A DNA stretch of 64,000 nucleotides from Nocardia rhizosphaerihabitans (GCF_014646295.1 NZ_BMNE01000001.1:62001-126000); one strand, 5' to 3'; positions 27,801 to 36,750 are shown, counted from the first letter of the stretch. The notes: generated by a model from the sequence alone, not told the origin. A program made the numbers and translations.

Positions 27801-29796
27801 GGGTGAGGTCCGGCACCGCGTCCAGAGGCCGGTCGGCATCCAGGAATTGGCGCCCAGCCGCTTGGTGGGCGGCTGCGCAGCCGAGCTCGCAGGCTTCGGT
27901 GCCGACGGTCTCGCCGGCGATGCGATGCAGATCGGCGGCGCGTTGCAGCGCGGCGGCTGCGTCGGCGAAACGTGAGGTCGAGATGTGCATGTCACCGAGA
28001 GCCAACAGGCATCTGCCCGCCTCTCGATGGTGATGGTTGTGCTCGTAAAGATCGGCAGCGCCGGTGTAGGCGTGGGTGGCGGTGTCATGGTCGCCGAGGG
28101 CGCGGGTCAGATAGGCCTGTTGTTGCAGACAGGTGGCCGCGTCGGAGTCGAGGCCGATGCTGCGGTAGCGCTGTGCCGCGTCGTGAAATTGTGGGGCTGC
28201 CTCAGGGTGCTGCCCGGCGTCTCGCAGCTGTATAGCCCAGGCGCGCACCGTTGCAGCGCTGCGTCGTTGGCACTCAGTGCTCGCATCGACCCGGTCGGCC
28301 TCGAGGTAGCCGGATCGTGCACGGTCCCACGCAGCCACCGCATCCTCGAGTCGTCGGGCTGCGGCGTGGGCGCGAGCAAGATTGTCCTCGCAGATGGCGA
28401 TTTCGATGGCTGCCGCGTCGGCGTTGTCGTAGCGCGAGCGCGCGGTGGTGTACGCCTCGACTGCGGCATCATGGTCTCCGCGAGTGAGGTGGATGTCGCC
28501 GACGCGGGCGTGGCAACCGGCGGCCCAGCGGTGGTCGGCGAGGTCGTCGTAGAGCTGGCAAGCTTCGGCGTAGCAGTGCAGTGCAGCGTCGTGGTTTCCT
28601 GCTGTGCGTTCGCGATCACCGATCGCGACGATCGTCGCGGCGTGGCTGCTACGTGCGGAGCGCATGGGTTGGTCTTGGCCGAGGCGTTCGTAGCCTTGGG
28701 CAGCGCTGCGAAAGGCGTCCGCTGCCGCGCGGAGCATGCCGCGCTTGTGCTCGATTGCTCCGATGTTGTTGTCGACTTGGGCGACTTTGTCGGGCAGGTC
28801 GGCTTCGATCAACAATGTTCGCGCGATTTGGTATTCGACCAATGCGGCGTCGAGGTCGCTGAGGCTGAGTATGGCGGCGGCAAGGATGCTCGCCGACCCG
28901 GCAGCAGCGAGGTCACCGTTTTGTCGGGCAGTGACGCGCGATTCGACGGCTAGGCCGACGGCTTCGGGGGAACGATCGGTTCTGTGTAGCAGCAACGCCA
29001 GCACAAGCAACGGCGAATGCACAGGGCCCTGGGCAGGGCTGCGATAGCCTTCGATAGCGTGGCGCAGGTGCTCCTCGGCCTTGACAATACGGCCCTCGCG
29101 AAGGTGGATCCGGCCGATGTTGTCGTGGCATTGAGCGACACCACGGCAGTTGTCGGCGTCGGCGAAGCTCACGCGAGCTTGTTCGAAGGCGGTCATCGCC
29201 TGCTCGAGATCACTTGCGGTGAGGTAGCCCACCGCATCGGTGTGCAGACGTTGTCCGCGCGCATCGCTGGCGGCTCGGCGTAAGCGCTGCGCTTTGTCGT
29301 CCAACCCCGCTGCGGCGTAGTGCTGCGCGGCGCGTTGCAGAGTGTCCTCGGCGGCTGTGAACTGGTGCTCGCGCAGATAGGCCGATCCCAGCACGGCATC
29401 GGTGTCGGCGACCCGGTCGGCCATCTCGAGTGAATGGAATATCTCGCGGGCTCGTAGGCAGTGGGCCTGAGCGTTGGCACCGTGGTCGCGGGCAAGCGCT
29501 GCGGTCCCCGCCAGCAGGGCACAACCGGCAGCCTCGGTATGAGCACTGTGTTGCTCATAGGTGGCCTCGGCGGCGCTCGCGAATTCCTCACTGCCGTCGT
29601 AGCGCCCGGCCTCGTACAATGCGGTGGCGCGACGCAGGTCGAGTTCGGCAAGCCTGAAATGGTCCTCCTGGTTTGCGGTCAATGATCGCGCCTGGTCGAA
29701 CACGCTGTCTCCATCAGCGAATCGACCGTGCCCGTAATGGTCGATCGCGGTGGCGATTAGTGCCGAGGCGGTGGATTCCCAGTCAGTCGATCCCAT
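24847..29796 (-). CDS. Giant tetratricopeptide-repeat protein, CHAT partner
   Basis: 1649 residues built almost wholly of TPR-like units of about 40 residues (recurring A-x-x-x-Y-x-x-A-R and G-D-x-x-x-A patterns, e.g. YDIAAQYLDRAKEMFTARRR), perhaps 35-40 units, with no signal peptide. The last about 100 residues leave the repeat pattern. Such scaffolds bind peptides or proteins and commonly act as sensors or substrates for CHAT proteases. The gene starts 24 bases after the CHAT gene in a four-gene minus-strand operon. A superhelical recognition scaffold is inferred; the ligand is unknown. Confidence 0.85.
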   Translation of the reverse strand: MGSTDWESTASALIATAIDHYGHGRFADGDSVFDQARSLTANQEDHFRLAELDLRRATALYEAGRYDGSEEFASAAEATYEQHSAHTEAAGCALLAGTAALARDHGANAQAHCLRAREIFHSLEMADRVADTDAVLGSAYLREHQFTAAEDTLQRAAQHYAAAGLDDKAQRLRRAASDARGQRLHTDAVGYLTASDLEQAMTAFEQARVSFADADNCRGVAQCHDNIGRIHLREGRIVKAEEHLRHAIEGYRSPAQGPVHSPLLVLALLLHRTDRSPEAVGLAVESRVTARQNGDLAAAGSASILAAAILSLSDLDAALVEYQIARTLLIEADLPDKVAQVDNNIGAIEHKRGMLRAAADAFRSAAQGYERLGQDQPMRSARSSHAATIVAIGDRERTAGNHDAALHCYAEACQLYDDLADHRWAAGCHARVGDIHLTRGDHDAAVEAYTTARSRYDNADAAAIEIAICEDNLARAHAAARRLEDAVAAWDRARSGYLEADRVDASTECQRRSAATVRAWAIQLRDAGQHPEAAPQFHDAAQRYRSIGLDSDAATCLQQQAYLTRALGDHDTATHAYTGAADLYEHNHHHREAGRCLLALGDMHISTSRFADAAAALQRAADLHRIAGETVGTEACELGCAAAHQAAGRQFLDADRPLDAVPDLTHAARLFRQHKQHQPAADCLTALADAHAGCGDPVAALSNRLEARTILRGLGALGKVTACEFNIGSDHRARGDITAAIESYSTARHLAMHLSHTVVIEQAGKQLTDLRQHPAAVDQARQDTELDKGHERYRLGIDHLQKDEWEPALGAFRDARAHYEGHDLLVAQCDRALGDTARETCDYAKALDYFERAAEGYRATGFFSLLALCTRSMAEVHNLLADVTTAIDSYDTAIAHYEHSGDLFGLAECLASAGDANRIAERYDIAAQYLDRAKEMFTARRRADRVAVSTLNRSMVHVAVGEIDQAEAGLNEALPFFERVDDRLGIAQCHNGFARVQLKRGLNAEAVACLERAIAQLRGTRHQFVLAQNLWLSAVTRMEQPDNHDAALHAVTEASAIYVELGLDRWRATSSRTHAGILLRAGRLDAAEAYYLDARTSFQRLGRDTDVADCEFDLADMYFGAGRFHETLTVLAHAIEIYDEHEQHQKAARSRRLAGQAHRTLGQFPAATAAFESARAQFQALDLPEDLAQCNYLLGSVYLWSDDRPEDGEAPLTAALEAASTLGMDGLRITCEQGLGALYRRMGRYTQARDLLTRALSAARSHDLAEMIANCLASMGLLEETLERYDQAEQYLLQAREVNIERNDALGTAQNQRNLGAVYQKTGRVSEAREAVAAAWQIYKQHEIGRSVADCEHTLGDLASRVEQLDEAEQWQTSARAEFARLGILTGVAECDVSLGNIHSARQHHTLAIDAHRSALDAFERLGDELGVAACAHNLGTLYSQLLKFAEATDYFRRARAVYLEHGLQNSIASVDLALASIEFRRCQLEGLVDYQRYIKLAAVLEDSLPALIFLDAQRFQFPKAATRHAWTRTVRSYLVDAFACAAQLGTATILADLVETVLNSGVHSVTAHPNTQSTDPHGLDDGNQIAASEDVDDIVKEGAGMFFTADHLPMSPPPMLLMPDGRLALERYYRQADLRYRPVARPSPVRTW

Positions 29797-29820
29797 GATT
29801 GCTGTGCTTTCGGTGTGCGA

Positions 29821-31182
29821 TCAGATCAGGGTCTCAGGTGGCGCAGCCGCAGGTGACGTGCGGTTGGGTGCGTGGGTGGTCATCAGCGATGCCCACACCA
29901 CCGGGGCTACCGCAATATCTCCGCTGGCTTTCCATCGGGTCAAGCATTGCAGTTGCCATGCGCGCATACGCGTGATCGGGTCAGGATCGTTGTGGGCGAG
30001 GTCCACTGCAAGTGCCAGATCGGTGGTGGGCAGCACTGTGGTGCGGTTCAGGCCGGGGTGGGCACGATGGAAGGCGTGATCGGTCGGGAGCGCCCATCGT
30101 GTGGTGGTGACGGTTTCGGCACCGGCATTGAGCATCGCCATGACTAGCCCGAAGGGTTCGATGGCTCGGTAGTCTGCCCCGCCCTCGCAGGCGATGACGG
30201 CGACCCGGTTGGGCATCTTCCAGATCTCGTATCCGGCGCGGCCCTGTTGGTGCCGCCATTGCGCCAAGCCGTGTTCGGGGGCACCCGCGGTGCCCAGCAG
30301 CATATCTCGTGCGGAGAAGGGCCGATGTTGGCTGTCGGGTTCGATTCGATCGCCATCGCCCATCGGTGCGGCCCATCCCCAACTGGTGGACATGGTGTCG
30401 CTGAGATGGATGGCCGCCGACCCCGGGTTGCCGGGATTGGCGGTGACGTGGCCGAAATAGAACAATCTCGCCAGTCGCGTGGTGTCGAGCAGTTCGGCCA
30501 GCTGCCGACGGTCGATCGTCGGGCGCACACACGGGCCGCTGAACTCATCGACACCGATGATCTTGTCGTCAGGGTAGGCCCCGAGATGTTTCTCGAATGC
30601 TGCGGTTCCGGCCACTGTCAGCAGCTGGTGGAGGCCGGCTGTGGAGGCCGGCAGCTGCGGGTCGACGATGTGCAACGCGGGCAGCTCGGAGACATCGGGC
30701 CAGTCGAGCGGGTTACGACCCCGGTGGGCGTACAAGGTCGAGGGTGGGTCGTACTGGATGATCGCGTGTTCGATGAGGCGGTACTCGTCCTCGGCGAGCA
30801 ATTCCCACGGCACCCTTGACAGCCGCGGGCTGGGGGTGACCCGGATCCGGATATTCTCGCCATCCCGGATTCGTCGGCGCAGTTGACTTCGTAATCCGAC
30901 GGGCAGCACTGTCTGCGCCAGTTGTCGGCACAGTCGCTGCTCCTGGTCGAGGTTGACGAGCTCACCGGCCACGAGGGTGCGGTGCAGTGTTTGCTCCTCG
31001 GTTTCGCCGTCGACTGCGGTGGGCAAACTGCGGTCGAGCCGGGCCATGACCGCGGCCGAGTGCTCGGGGCTGACCACGTCGGCGTAGGGAATGGTCGGAG
31101 TATCGAGCCACCGCCACGCAACATAGGTCTCACCAGCGTCGACATAGCGGAGCAGCAGATCGACGGTGCACGGTGTGCTCAT
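29821..31182 (-). CDS. CHAT-domain caspase-like protease
   Basis: 453 residues. The CHAT signature is present: after LPALHIVDPQLPAST comes the catalytic His in LFYFGHVTANP (H245), and the catalytic Cys in VAVIACEGG (C332), followed by VMAMLNAGAETVTTTRW. The N-terminal 100 residues may be an adaptor. CHAT proteases act with TPR partners in separase-like and Craspase systems and in bacterial conflict systems. Here the TPR partner is encoded immediately downstream. Expected to be a cytoplasmic protease activated by a partner signal. Confidence 0.85.
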   Translation of the reverse strand: MSTPCTVDLLLRYVDAGETYVAWRWLDTPTIPYADVVSPEHSAAVMARLDRSLPTAVDGETEEQTLHRTLVAGELVNLDQEQRLCRQLAQTVLPVGLRSQLRRRIRDGENIRIRVTPSPRLSRVPWELLAEDEYRLIEHAIIQYDPPSTLYAHRGRNPLDWPDVSELPALHIVDPQLPASTAGLHQLLTVAGTAAFEKHLGAYPDDKIIGVDEFSGPCVRPTIDRRQLAELLDTTRLARLFYFGHVTANPGNPGSAAIHLSDTMSTSWGWAAPMGDGDRIEPDSQHRPFSARDMLLGTAGAPEHGLAQWRHQQGRAGYEIWKMPNRVAVIACEGGADYRAIEPFGLVMAMLNAGAETVTTTRWALPTDHAFHRAHPGLNRTTVLPTTDLALAVDLAHNDPDPITRMRAWQLQCLTRWKASGDIAVAPVVWASLMTTHAPNRTSPAAAPPETLI

Positions 31183-31195
31183 GCTGTCTCGGCTT

Positions 31196-32620
31196 CTACA
31201 GCGCCGTGTCCGCCGATTGCGGCGGTAGCAGCTCTGCGAGAGTCAGTGCGTCCACACTGGAGACCGGTGCGGTGAGTTTGCGGTTGACGAACTCACGGAT
31301 CGCGTCGCTGCGTGCATCGAGATGTACCAAACGCGGGTCTGCGTGATCCATGTCGCGGGCCAGCACTCGCAATGCGTAGTTGGCGGCGCTGGCATCAGAA
31401 CGGGCTTGTTGACGAAGTGCCGTGGCGGCATATTCGGCGGTCGCCAAAGCAACAGGGTCGGGTGCCGCCAATTGCAGGATTGTCGCGGCGTGGCGAACCG
31501 CTGCCCATGCTTGCAGCATCAGGCGATCCGCTCTGACCAGGGTCCGCCCAGTCAGGTCGGTTCGAGTGGTGTCCACGAGGGTATCGGCGCTGGTGACGCC
31601 GAACCGCAGGTTGGCTGGGGGGTGTCCTTGACACGACATGGCAGCGGTGAGTGCGCTGAGGTCGTTCATCACCGTCATCGGGGAGACACTGATCAGGTGG
31701 CCCGAGTGCGCATCGGTGGCGAAAGCCAGCAAGTTCTCGGCTTCCTCGCTGAAGGGGTCACAATGGGCGGCCAGCCGAGCTGTGAGGGTGACCCGGTCCG
31801 GGTCGCTGGTGCGAGCGAGGCGTAACTCGGGCACGTCGGCTCCGCGCCATTCGAACACGCGGGCAGGAACCAGGATCGGGTCGATGGCGGCGTAACCGAG
31901 CAGGTCGGCATCGCTGGCCGTTGACGTCGTCTGGGTCTCGCCTGCGTGCAGTGCGATGTTCGAGCGTTGATGATCGGCGTCGTAGCCGCCCCACTGAGCC
32001 AGCGCATGAATCAGCGTCTCGTCGGCGACTGCGTTGCCGATGGTCAACGACGCAATCGCAGCGAGGTACTGCGAGGGCCGCTCCGGCGTGCTCGTGGCCT
32101 TGAGCAGTTCGACGACGCGCTCGGTCACCGCAGAGGGTCGGTTGTCGGATCTGCAGTAGTCGACGAGGTCGTCGAGGGTGGTGTCGGCCATCGGCAGCAG
32201 GCGGGTGAGCGCGTCGCAATCGCCTGCCTGAGTGGCGGCAAGCGCCTGGTCGAGCTCGAGGATCGCTTCGTTCATCGGCCGCGGCAGCCACCGGCGTACC
32301 GCGATCACCTCCGCAAGGTGCGCCCACGCCGCCGCCAGCACCGGGGTGTCCCAGTCCAGTGCGTGGTCGCCGACGGCGGCTCGCACCGAAGAGGTGAAGC
32401 CGGGCATCCCCACAGCGTCATCCAGCAGTTGGTCGGGGCCGGTAGCCGGAATGGACCAAGCCAGCGGACAGTGGGTGAGTGCAGCGTCGACAACGACCGC
32501 AACCGCGCCGCGGGTGTGCATTTCTACCGGTACGACAGCGGCGCTGCGGGCAGCGACCCACTCTATGCGATCGTTGCTGCGCGCCAGAATTCCCGCGATC
32601 ACTTCCACTGAGGCGGTCAT
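31196..32620 (-). CDS. Unknown protein, second gene of the CHAT operon
   Basis: 474 residues; the ATG at 32620 is preceded by GGGAGG and overlaps the upstream stop (ATGA), so the open frame further upstream is not used. No recognised motif. It is Ala-rich and helical, with a mixed alpha/beta middle (LLGYAAIDPILVPARVFEW). No signal or membrane segment. 13 bases separate it from the CHAT gene. Its constant position would make it a sensor or regulator of the protease, but this is inference. Confidence 0.75.
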   Translation of the reverse strand: MTASVEVIAGILARSNDRIEWVAARSAAVVPVEMHTRGAVAVVVDAALTHCPLAWSIPATGPDQLLDDAVGMPGFTSSVRAAVGDHALDWDTPVLAAAWAHLAEVIAVRRWLPRPMNEAILELDQALAATQAGDCDALTRLLPMADTTLDDLVDYCRSDNRPSAVTERVVELLKATSTPERPSQYLAAIASLTIGNAVADETLIHALAQWGGYDADHQRSNIALHAGETQTTSTASDADLLGYAAIDPILVPARVFEWRGADVPELRLARTSDPDRVTLTARLAAHCDPFSEEAENLLAFATDAHSGHLISVSPMTVMNDLSALTAAMSCQGHPPANLRFGVTSADTLVDTTRTDLTGRTLVRADRLMLQAWAAVRHAATILQLAAPDPVALATAEYAATALRQQARSDASAANYALRVLARDMDHADPRLVHLDARSDAIREFVNRKLTAPVSSVDALTLAELLPPQSADTAL

Positions 32621-34014
32621 CGGTCCTCCCACAGCTCGGGTTCGCCGCACGCAATCTTGAGCATCATCATTATTGCGGCCACTGCGGTATCCGGAGTGCG
32701 TGAGAGCGCGTAAGGCACCACCGCACCACCGTGCGCATCGATATCTTCGCGCCACCGAGCTTCGATTTCCTCGGCGAGCCCTGCGGACGGTCCGCCATCG
32801 CGCAGGATCGCCAGCAACGTCGTCTTCTCCCAGGAATCGGTGGCGTCATCCGGTGCTTGAGAGCGGTAGCCGCGCACGCGCTCGATGCACCGCTGCATCG
32901 CAGGGGAAGACTGGGGGCCGTCCGGGCCCGCGGCTGGTTCCATACCCGACTCCCGCAGCGATTCCAGAGACAATGGGGTGGTCGAGTCGCGGCTGCGACG
33001 TTGACGGTCCTTGCTGGCGTACTTGAAACTCGCCTTGTAGATCGCGGTGACGACATGACTGTCGGTGAGTGCCAGGTGCCCTTTGGCGAGCTTGTTGGCG
33101 ACGGTGGTGATGGCTTTCTCGTAAGCCAGTGGAGCGTCGAACAGAAACGCTCCATTGCTCAGGCCGAGTTCATCTTCCACCGGTTGGAGAGAGCCGTCGG
33201 CAGCGTGCCTTGTCGGTGGCAAAGCTCCATCGCCCCAGTGACGTGCAACGTCGCGAGTCGCCTCGGCCATTACGATCGCGCGGGCAGTCTCGCGATGATC
33301 CTTGTCGTGACCTTCCCGGGGTGGCTGTCCGACTCGGTCGGCGAGCCGGTCGGCGTGAGCATGCCATCGTAAAGCATGGTCGTCATCGGCACTGTCGGCG
33401 GCGAGATCGGCAAGCCATCGCAGCTTGGTGATGTAAGCGTGCACGACTGCCCGATACGGTGCGGCGATTTCGGGGCAGGGGTCATCGCCAGCAGCGTCGT
33501 CTAGCTGGTAGCCGGTTCTCAGGTACCGGTTCGTAACCGTGCGGTCGGCCAGGATCCCTGCACCGACGAGCGCATGACGGGCCGCCGGGGGAAGGCGGTC
33601 GGCGAACTGCTTGTGCTTCTCGTTGTACAGGCCACGCGGGATGCCCGCCACGCGAATTCTGGCGAAGACCTGGCGGTAGGAGCAACTGCGGTGTGCCAGC
33701 GGCGAAACCAACTCCTCGACGAGCGCCGCGTACTGCTGCCATGTCGAGGGTTCGGCGTTACTCAGGTACTCGTCGACGGCTATGGCACAGACCGTCGCGC
33801 TGAACACAGCCCTCACCCAATCGCGTTGCCCCAGCGCCGTCGACCATCCGTGAACTTCGCGCTGCTGCACCCGATTCGGGCACGCGGGAGATAGAGGAGA
33901 GGTCAGCACCCACGCCTGCAGCACGGAGTTGCGAGACAACCCCGGGCTATGAACGTCGAACCAGGCTGCGCGCTCGTCGACCGGGTCATTGTGTGCGGTC
34001 ACGGAACTGGACAC
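32617..34014 (-). CDS. Unknown protein, first gene of the CHAT operon
   Basis: 465 residues, charged, no signal peptide. Near residues 310-350 the pattern HVVTAIYKASFKYASKDRQR followed by TPLSLESLRESG loosely recalls a sigma-factor region 2 end (basic helix then Leu/Ser/Glu run), but I would not call it a sigma factor. First gene of the four-gene operon, and it overlaps the second by ATGA. A terminator hairpin upstream (34091-34129) isolates it from the small membrane-protein gene. Confidence 0.75.
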   Translation of the reverse strand: MSSSVTAHNDPVDERAAWFDVHSPGLSRNSVLQAWVLTSPLSPACPNRVQQREVHGWSTALGQRDWVRAVFSATVCAIAVDEYLSNAEPSTWQQYAALVEELVSPLAHRSCSYRQVFARIRVAGIPRGLYNEKHKQFADRLPPAARHALVGAGILADRTVTNRYLRTGYQLDDAAGDDPCPEIAAPYRAVVHAYITKLRWLADLAADSADDDHALRWHAHADRLADRVGQPPREGHDKDHRETARAIVMAEATRDVARHWGDGALPPTRHAADGSLQPVEDELGLSNGAFLFDAPLAYEKAITTVANKLAKGHLALTDSHVVTAIYKASFKYASKDRQRRSRDSTTPLSLESLRESGMEPAAGPDGPQSSPAMQRCIERVRGYRSQAPDDATDSWEKTTLLAILRDGGPSAGLAEEIEARWREDIDAHGGAVVPYALSRTPDTAVAAIMMMLKIACGEPELWEDR

Positions 34015-34090
34015 TTCCCCTTCGAAGCGGCAGGGATCGTCGTTGCGGCCCCGCCTGCATCGACTGCGCCCCAGCGTATCTTACGAAAAT

Positions 34091-34129
34091 GGGCCCGGGA
34101 CCGGATCGAGATGATCCGGTCCCGGGCCC
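34091..34129 (-). terminator. Rho-independent terminator
   Basis: A 17-bp perfect stem (gggcccgggaccggatc and its complement) with a 5-base loop; on the minus strand it is followed by ATTTTCG. It ends the 34157-34363 transcript and separates it from the CHAT operon. Confidence 0.8.
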
Positions 34130-34156
34130 GAGGAGCGCGGCGGCGGGGACAGTGCG

Positions 34157-34363
34157 TCAGCGGCGGTTGAGAACCGTGCCCAGCAGCCGATCGATCTTGT
34201 CAAGCGTGCGGCGGGCATCCCGGCGCCGCTTTTCGGTGCTCGCTGCGACGGCCACGATCACAACCGCCAGAACGACGGCGACGATCGCGCACACCACAGC
34301 GGCCGCTGCGATGGGGTACACGGTGAACAAAGTACTGAGCAAGGTGAACAGAGCGGTGGTCAT
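34157..34363 (-). CDS. Small single-pass membrane protein
   Basis: 68 residues; ATG at 34363 with AAGGA five bases upstream. A long hydrophobic stretch (YPIAAAAVVCAIVAVVLAVV and on) is followed by a basic helical tail (STEKRRRDARRTLDKIDRLL). It has its own terminator, so it is an independent unit upstream of the CHAT operon. Could be a membrane-acting effector or a regulator; function unknown. Confidence 0.65.
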   Translation of the reverse strand: MTTALFTLLSTLFTVYPIAAAAVVCAIVAVVLAVVIVAVAASTEKRRRDARRTLDKIDRLLGTVLNRR

Positions 34364-34751
34364 GACGTCCTTCGGTCGGTGTGAGCCTGACACCAGACAC
34401 ACCGCCGCACCCCACGCCTTCCGGATGTAGAGGTAGCAAAGCGCGCCATGGGAATCGGCCGGGCGAAGCGAAGACCCCGTGTACGGCCGATCTCGCGAAC
34501 AACCTCGTGTGCACCGTTCCGCCCCATTGGAAGTGGCCGCCGAGATGGCGCTCGTGGGGCCGACCCGCAGCAAAGACGCGGTCGGCTCCAATCTGATCTG
34601 GCCCGCGTCACCCCGCGACTGCATGACGAAACAAGTTGTCCGCACCCGGTCGCCGATCGTGCGGAGACGTCTGGGCCACCGCATCGGAGTCGGGTATCAG
34701 ATCCGTAACCGAAGGCGCGCCCACTCCGAGACGAGACCTTCCCCTACATTC
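34364..34751. other. Gap between small membrane gene and IS21 relic
   Basis: About 390 bases with no gene. It probably marks where the IS21 element lost its istB 3' end and terminal repeat. Confidence 0.45.
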
Positions 34752-35228
34752 CTACGCCGCCGCCACAGCGAGCCTCGACACCCATTCCGCAGCAGTCGCG
34801 AACGCGACACGATGCCCGGCCTGGCAGGCCCGGATCCCCAGCCCGATCGACAGATGCGTCTTGCCGGTCCCGGGCGGACCCAGGAACACGACATTCTCCT
34901 TGGCAGTGATGAAATCCAACGTCCCCAAGTGGGTGATCGTGTCCCGCTTGAGGGACCGTTGATGGTCGAAGTCGAACTCTTCCAGCGACTTCCGAGACGG
35001 GAACCGGGCCCCGCGGATGCGGCCCTCGCCGCCGTGGGACTCCCGCGCGGAAACCTCCCGCTGCAAGCAGGCTGCCAGGAACTCCTCGTGACTCCAGCCC
35101 TCGGTCCGGGCCCGCTCGGCCAGCCGCTCGACCGCGTCAGCCAACGACGGCGCTTTCAGAGCTCTTGCCAGATAAGCGATTTCAGAAGAGACGTTTCGCG
35201 TTGCCTTCGCCGCGGTCTTGGTGGCCAT
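34752..35228 (-). pseudogene. istB: Truncated istB of an IS21-family element
   Basis: IstB is the AAA+ helper ATPase of IS21 transposition, normally about 250-260 residues. Only the first about 150 codons remain: an N-terminal helical domain and the Walker A in VFLGPPGTGKTHLSIGLG, after which AAEWVSRL runs into a few unrelated codons and a stop. The Walker B and arginine-finger region is gone. It overlaps istA by one base, as usual. The element cannot move by itself. Confidence 0.85.
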
Positions 35229-36499
35229 CAGGCGATCTCCTCGCTGCCGCTCGCCTCGTCGAGGTCGAACATGCGGTCGTAGTCGGAAAGACTTCGGTGC
35301 TCGACATCGGTGTCGATCGCGGGAACCGCGACCAGGCGCCGGGACCTGCGAAGATCAGCGGCCGCGGCCGCGTGCTCCGGATCGGTGATGGTTTGATGAG
35401 CTGCCCAACACCTTTGATGCCGAGCAAGTTCGGCCCCTGCATGGGTGATCACCACCTCGGCAAGATCGGCGCGGACCTCCACTCGCCGGCCGATCGCGGC
35501 CGGATGAACCGAGTAGTCGTTGGAATCCAACCGGACGTAATGGTCGCGCGGCAGCCGTGTGGTGAGCCGCCAGCCGACCACCGGATCCACCGGCGGCAAC
35601 TCGAGCATCGCCTGCCGGTCGGCCTCCCAGCGGTCGATCGGACGACACTCCAGCCGGCGATGGTGACGATGGTTTGCCTTGGCCAGCCATTCACCGAGCT
35701 GAGCGTTGAAGTCAGCTGGCCCGGTGAACGCGCGGCCGGGCAGGAACGAGGTCTCCATATATCCGTTCGCCCGCTCGACCAGGCCCTTCGATTCAGGGTC
35801 GCGAGGCCGACACTGAATCACCCTGATGCCCAACGTTCCCCGGAACGCGTTCATTGTCTCGGTCAGCTGGGGTTTGCCACCGCGCCATTGCCCGACTGCG
35901 GATTCGTTGTCCCAGACCAGCACTCGCGGGACGCGACCCCAACCCGAGATCAGTTTCCAGTGCCCAGCCAGCAGGTCCGGGCTCTGTCTGGTCGGGATCA
36001 TTGTCGCGGTCATGATCCGCGAATAGCCGCTGACCATCACCAACACCGGCGGATGGCCGGCATGCCCGAAGCCCAGCGGGACATCGACCGGCGGGAACCA
36101 GAGGTCGCACTGGGCGAGCTCGCCGGGCTGATACTCGGTCCGCGATGCCGGGTCGACCGGCTTGAACAGTGGTCGTAGTTGCCCGACCCGCTCGAAGAAC
36201 ACGGTCTTGCCGCGCTGCCAGCCGACGCGTTCCATGATCACCGTGGTGGGCATGTCCGGGAACTCCGCCAGGACCGCCCGGATCAGCGGCTCGAACTCAT
36301 CGACCGCCGATCCTCGTGGTTTGCGCTGGTACTGCGGTGGCTCGTGGGAGCCCAGCGCCTTCTTCAGCGTGTTCTTCGAGATCTTCATCCGACGAGCGAT
36401 CGCGCGAATGGCCATACCTTCAGCGCGATGCAACCGGCGGATCTCCGCCCAGTCCTCCACGTTCAGCACCTCATGATCGTTCACGGGGTGGGTCAGCAT
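35228..36499 (-). CDS. istA: IS21-family transposase IstA
   Basis: 423 residues: an N-terminal helix-turn-helix (EIRRLHRAEGMAIRAIARRM, then KISKNTLKKAL), and a DDE catalytic core with AQCDLWFPPVD, VLVWDNESAVGQW and PESKGLVERANGYMET supplying the three acids. Length and domains are complete. With its partner IstB truncated, transposition is doubtful unless helped in trans. The right end of the element probably lies between 36500 and 36660; no terminal repeat could be proved. Confidence 0.9.
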   Translation of the reverse strand: MLTHPVNDHEVLNVEDWAEIRRLHRAEGMAIRAIARRMKISKNTLKKALGSHEPPQYQRKPRGSAVDEFEPLIRAVLAEFPDMPTTVIMERVGWQRGKTVFFERVGQLRPLFKPVDPASRTEYQPGELAQCDLWFPPVDVPLGFGHAGHPPVLVMVSGYSRIMTATMIPTRQSPDLLAGHWKLISGWGRVPRVLVWDNESAVGQWRGGKPQLTETMNAFRGTLGIRVIQCRPRDPESKGLVERANGYMETSFLPGRAFTGPADFNAQLGEWLAKANHRHHRRLECRPIDRWEADRQAMLELPPVDPVVGWRLTTRLPRDHYVRLDSNDYSVHPAAIGRRVEVRADLAEVVITHAGAELARHQRCWAAHQTITDPEHAAAAADLRRSRRLVAVPAIDTDVEHRSLSDYDRMFDLDEASGSEEIA

Positions 36500-36662
36500 T
36501 CACCCGGAATCAGAGGGTCAGTCTTCAGGCGGAAGCGACATCTCGTCGAGGCGGCGTGCATCGCGCTCCAGGTCATCCGGCCATGTGGGGTGTCAACCAG
36601 GCCGATTCCACGAGTGGGTAGACGTCACGCCAATTAGTGGTGACTTAGTAGGGGGAAAGAGT

Positions 36663-36699
36663 CAGGCCGGGTTCCGATGAGTTCTCGGAACCCGGCCTG
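36663..36699 (-). terminator. Hairpin terminator of the former tRNA gene
   Basis: A 15-bp perfect stem (caggccgggttccga / tcggaacccggcctg) with a 7-base loop, then CTCTTTCCCCC on the minus strand. It sits 14 bases past the tRNA-Ala 3' end, where a tRNA terminator is expected. Confidence 0.75.
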
Positions 36700-36713
36700 A
36701 CCTGCGCATATTG

Positions 36714-36750
36714 TGGAGCTACGGGGAATCGAACCCCTGACCTTCTCGAT
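36714..36750 (-). other. tRNA-Ala 3' fragment (attachment-site relic)
   Basis: Read on the minus strand, 37 bases match the 3' half of a tRNA-Ala: the end of the anticodon stem, the T arm GGGGTTCGATTCCCC and the acceptor end TAGCTCCA. No 5' half follows at the expected distance, so it is not a functional tRNA. Integrases use such 3' ends as attachment sites. The fragment plus its native terminator suggest one end of an element extending to the right, into the CRISPR region. Confidence 0.75.
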
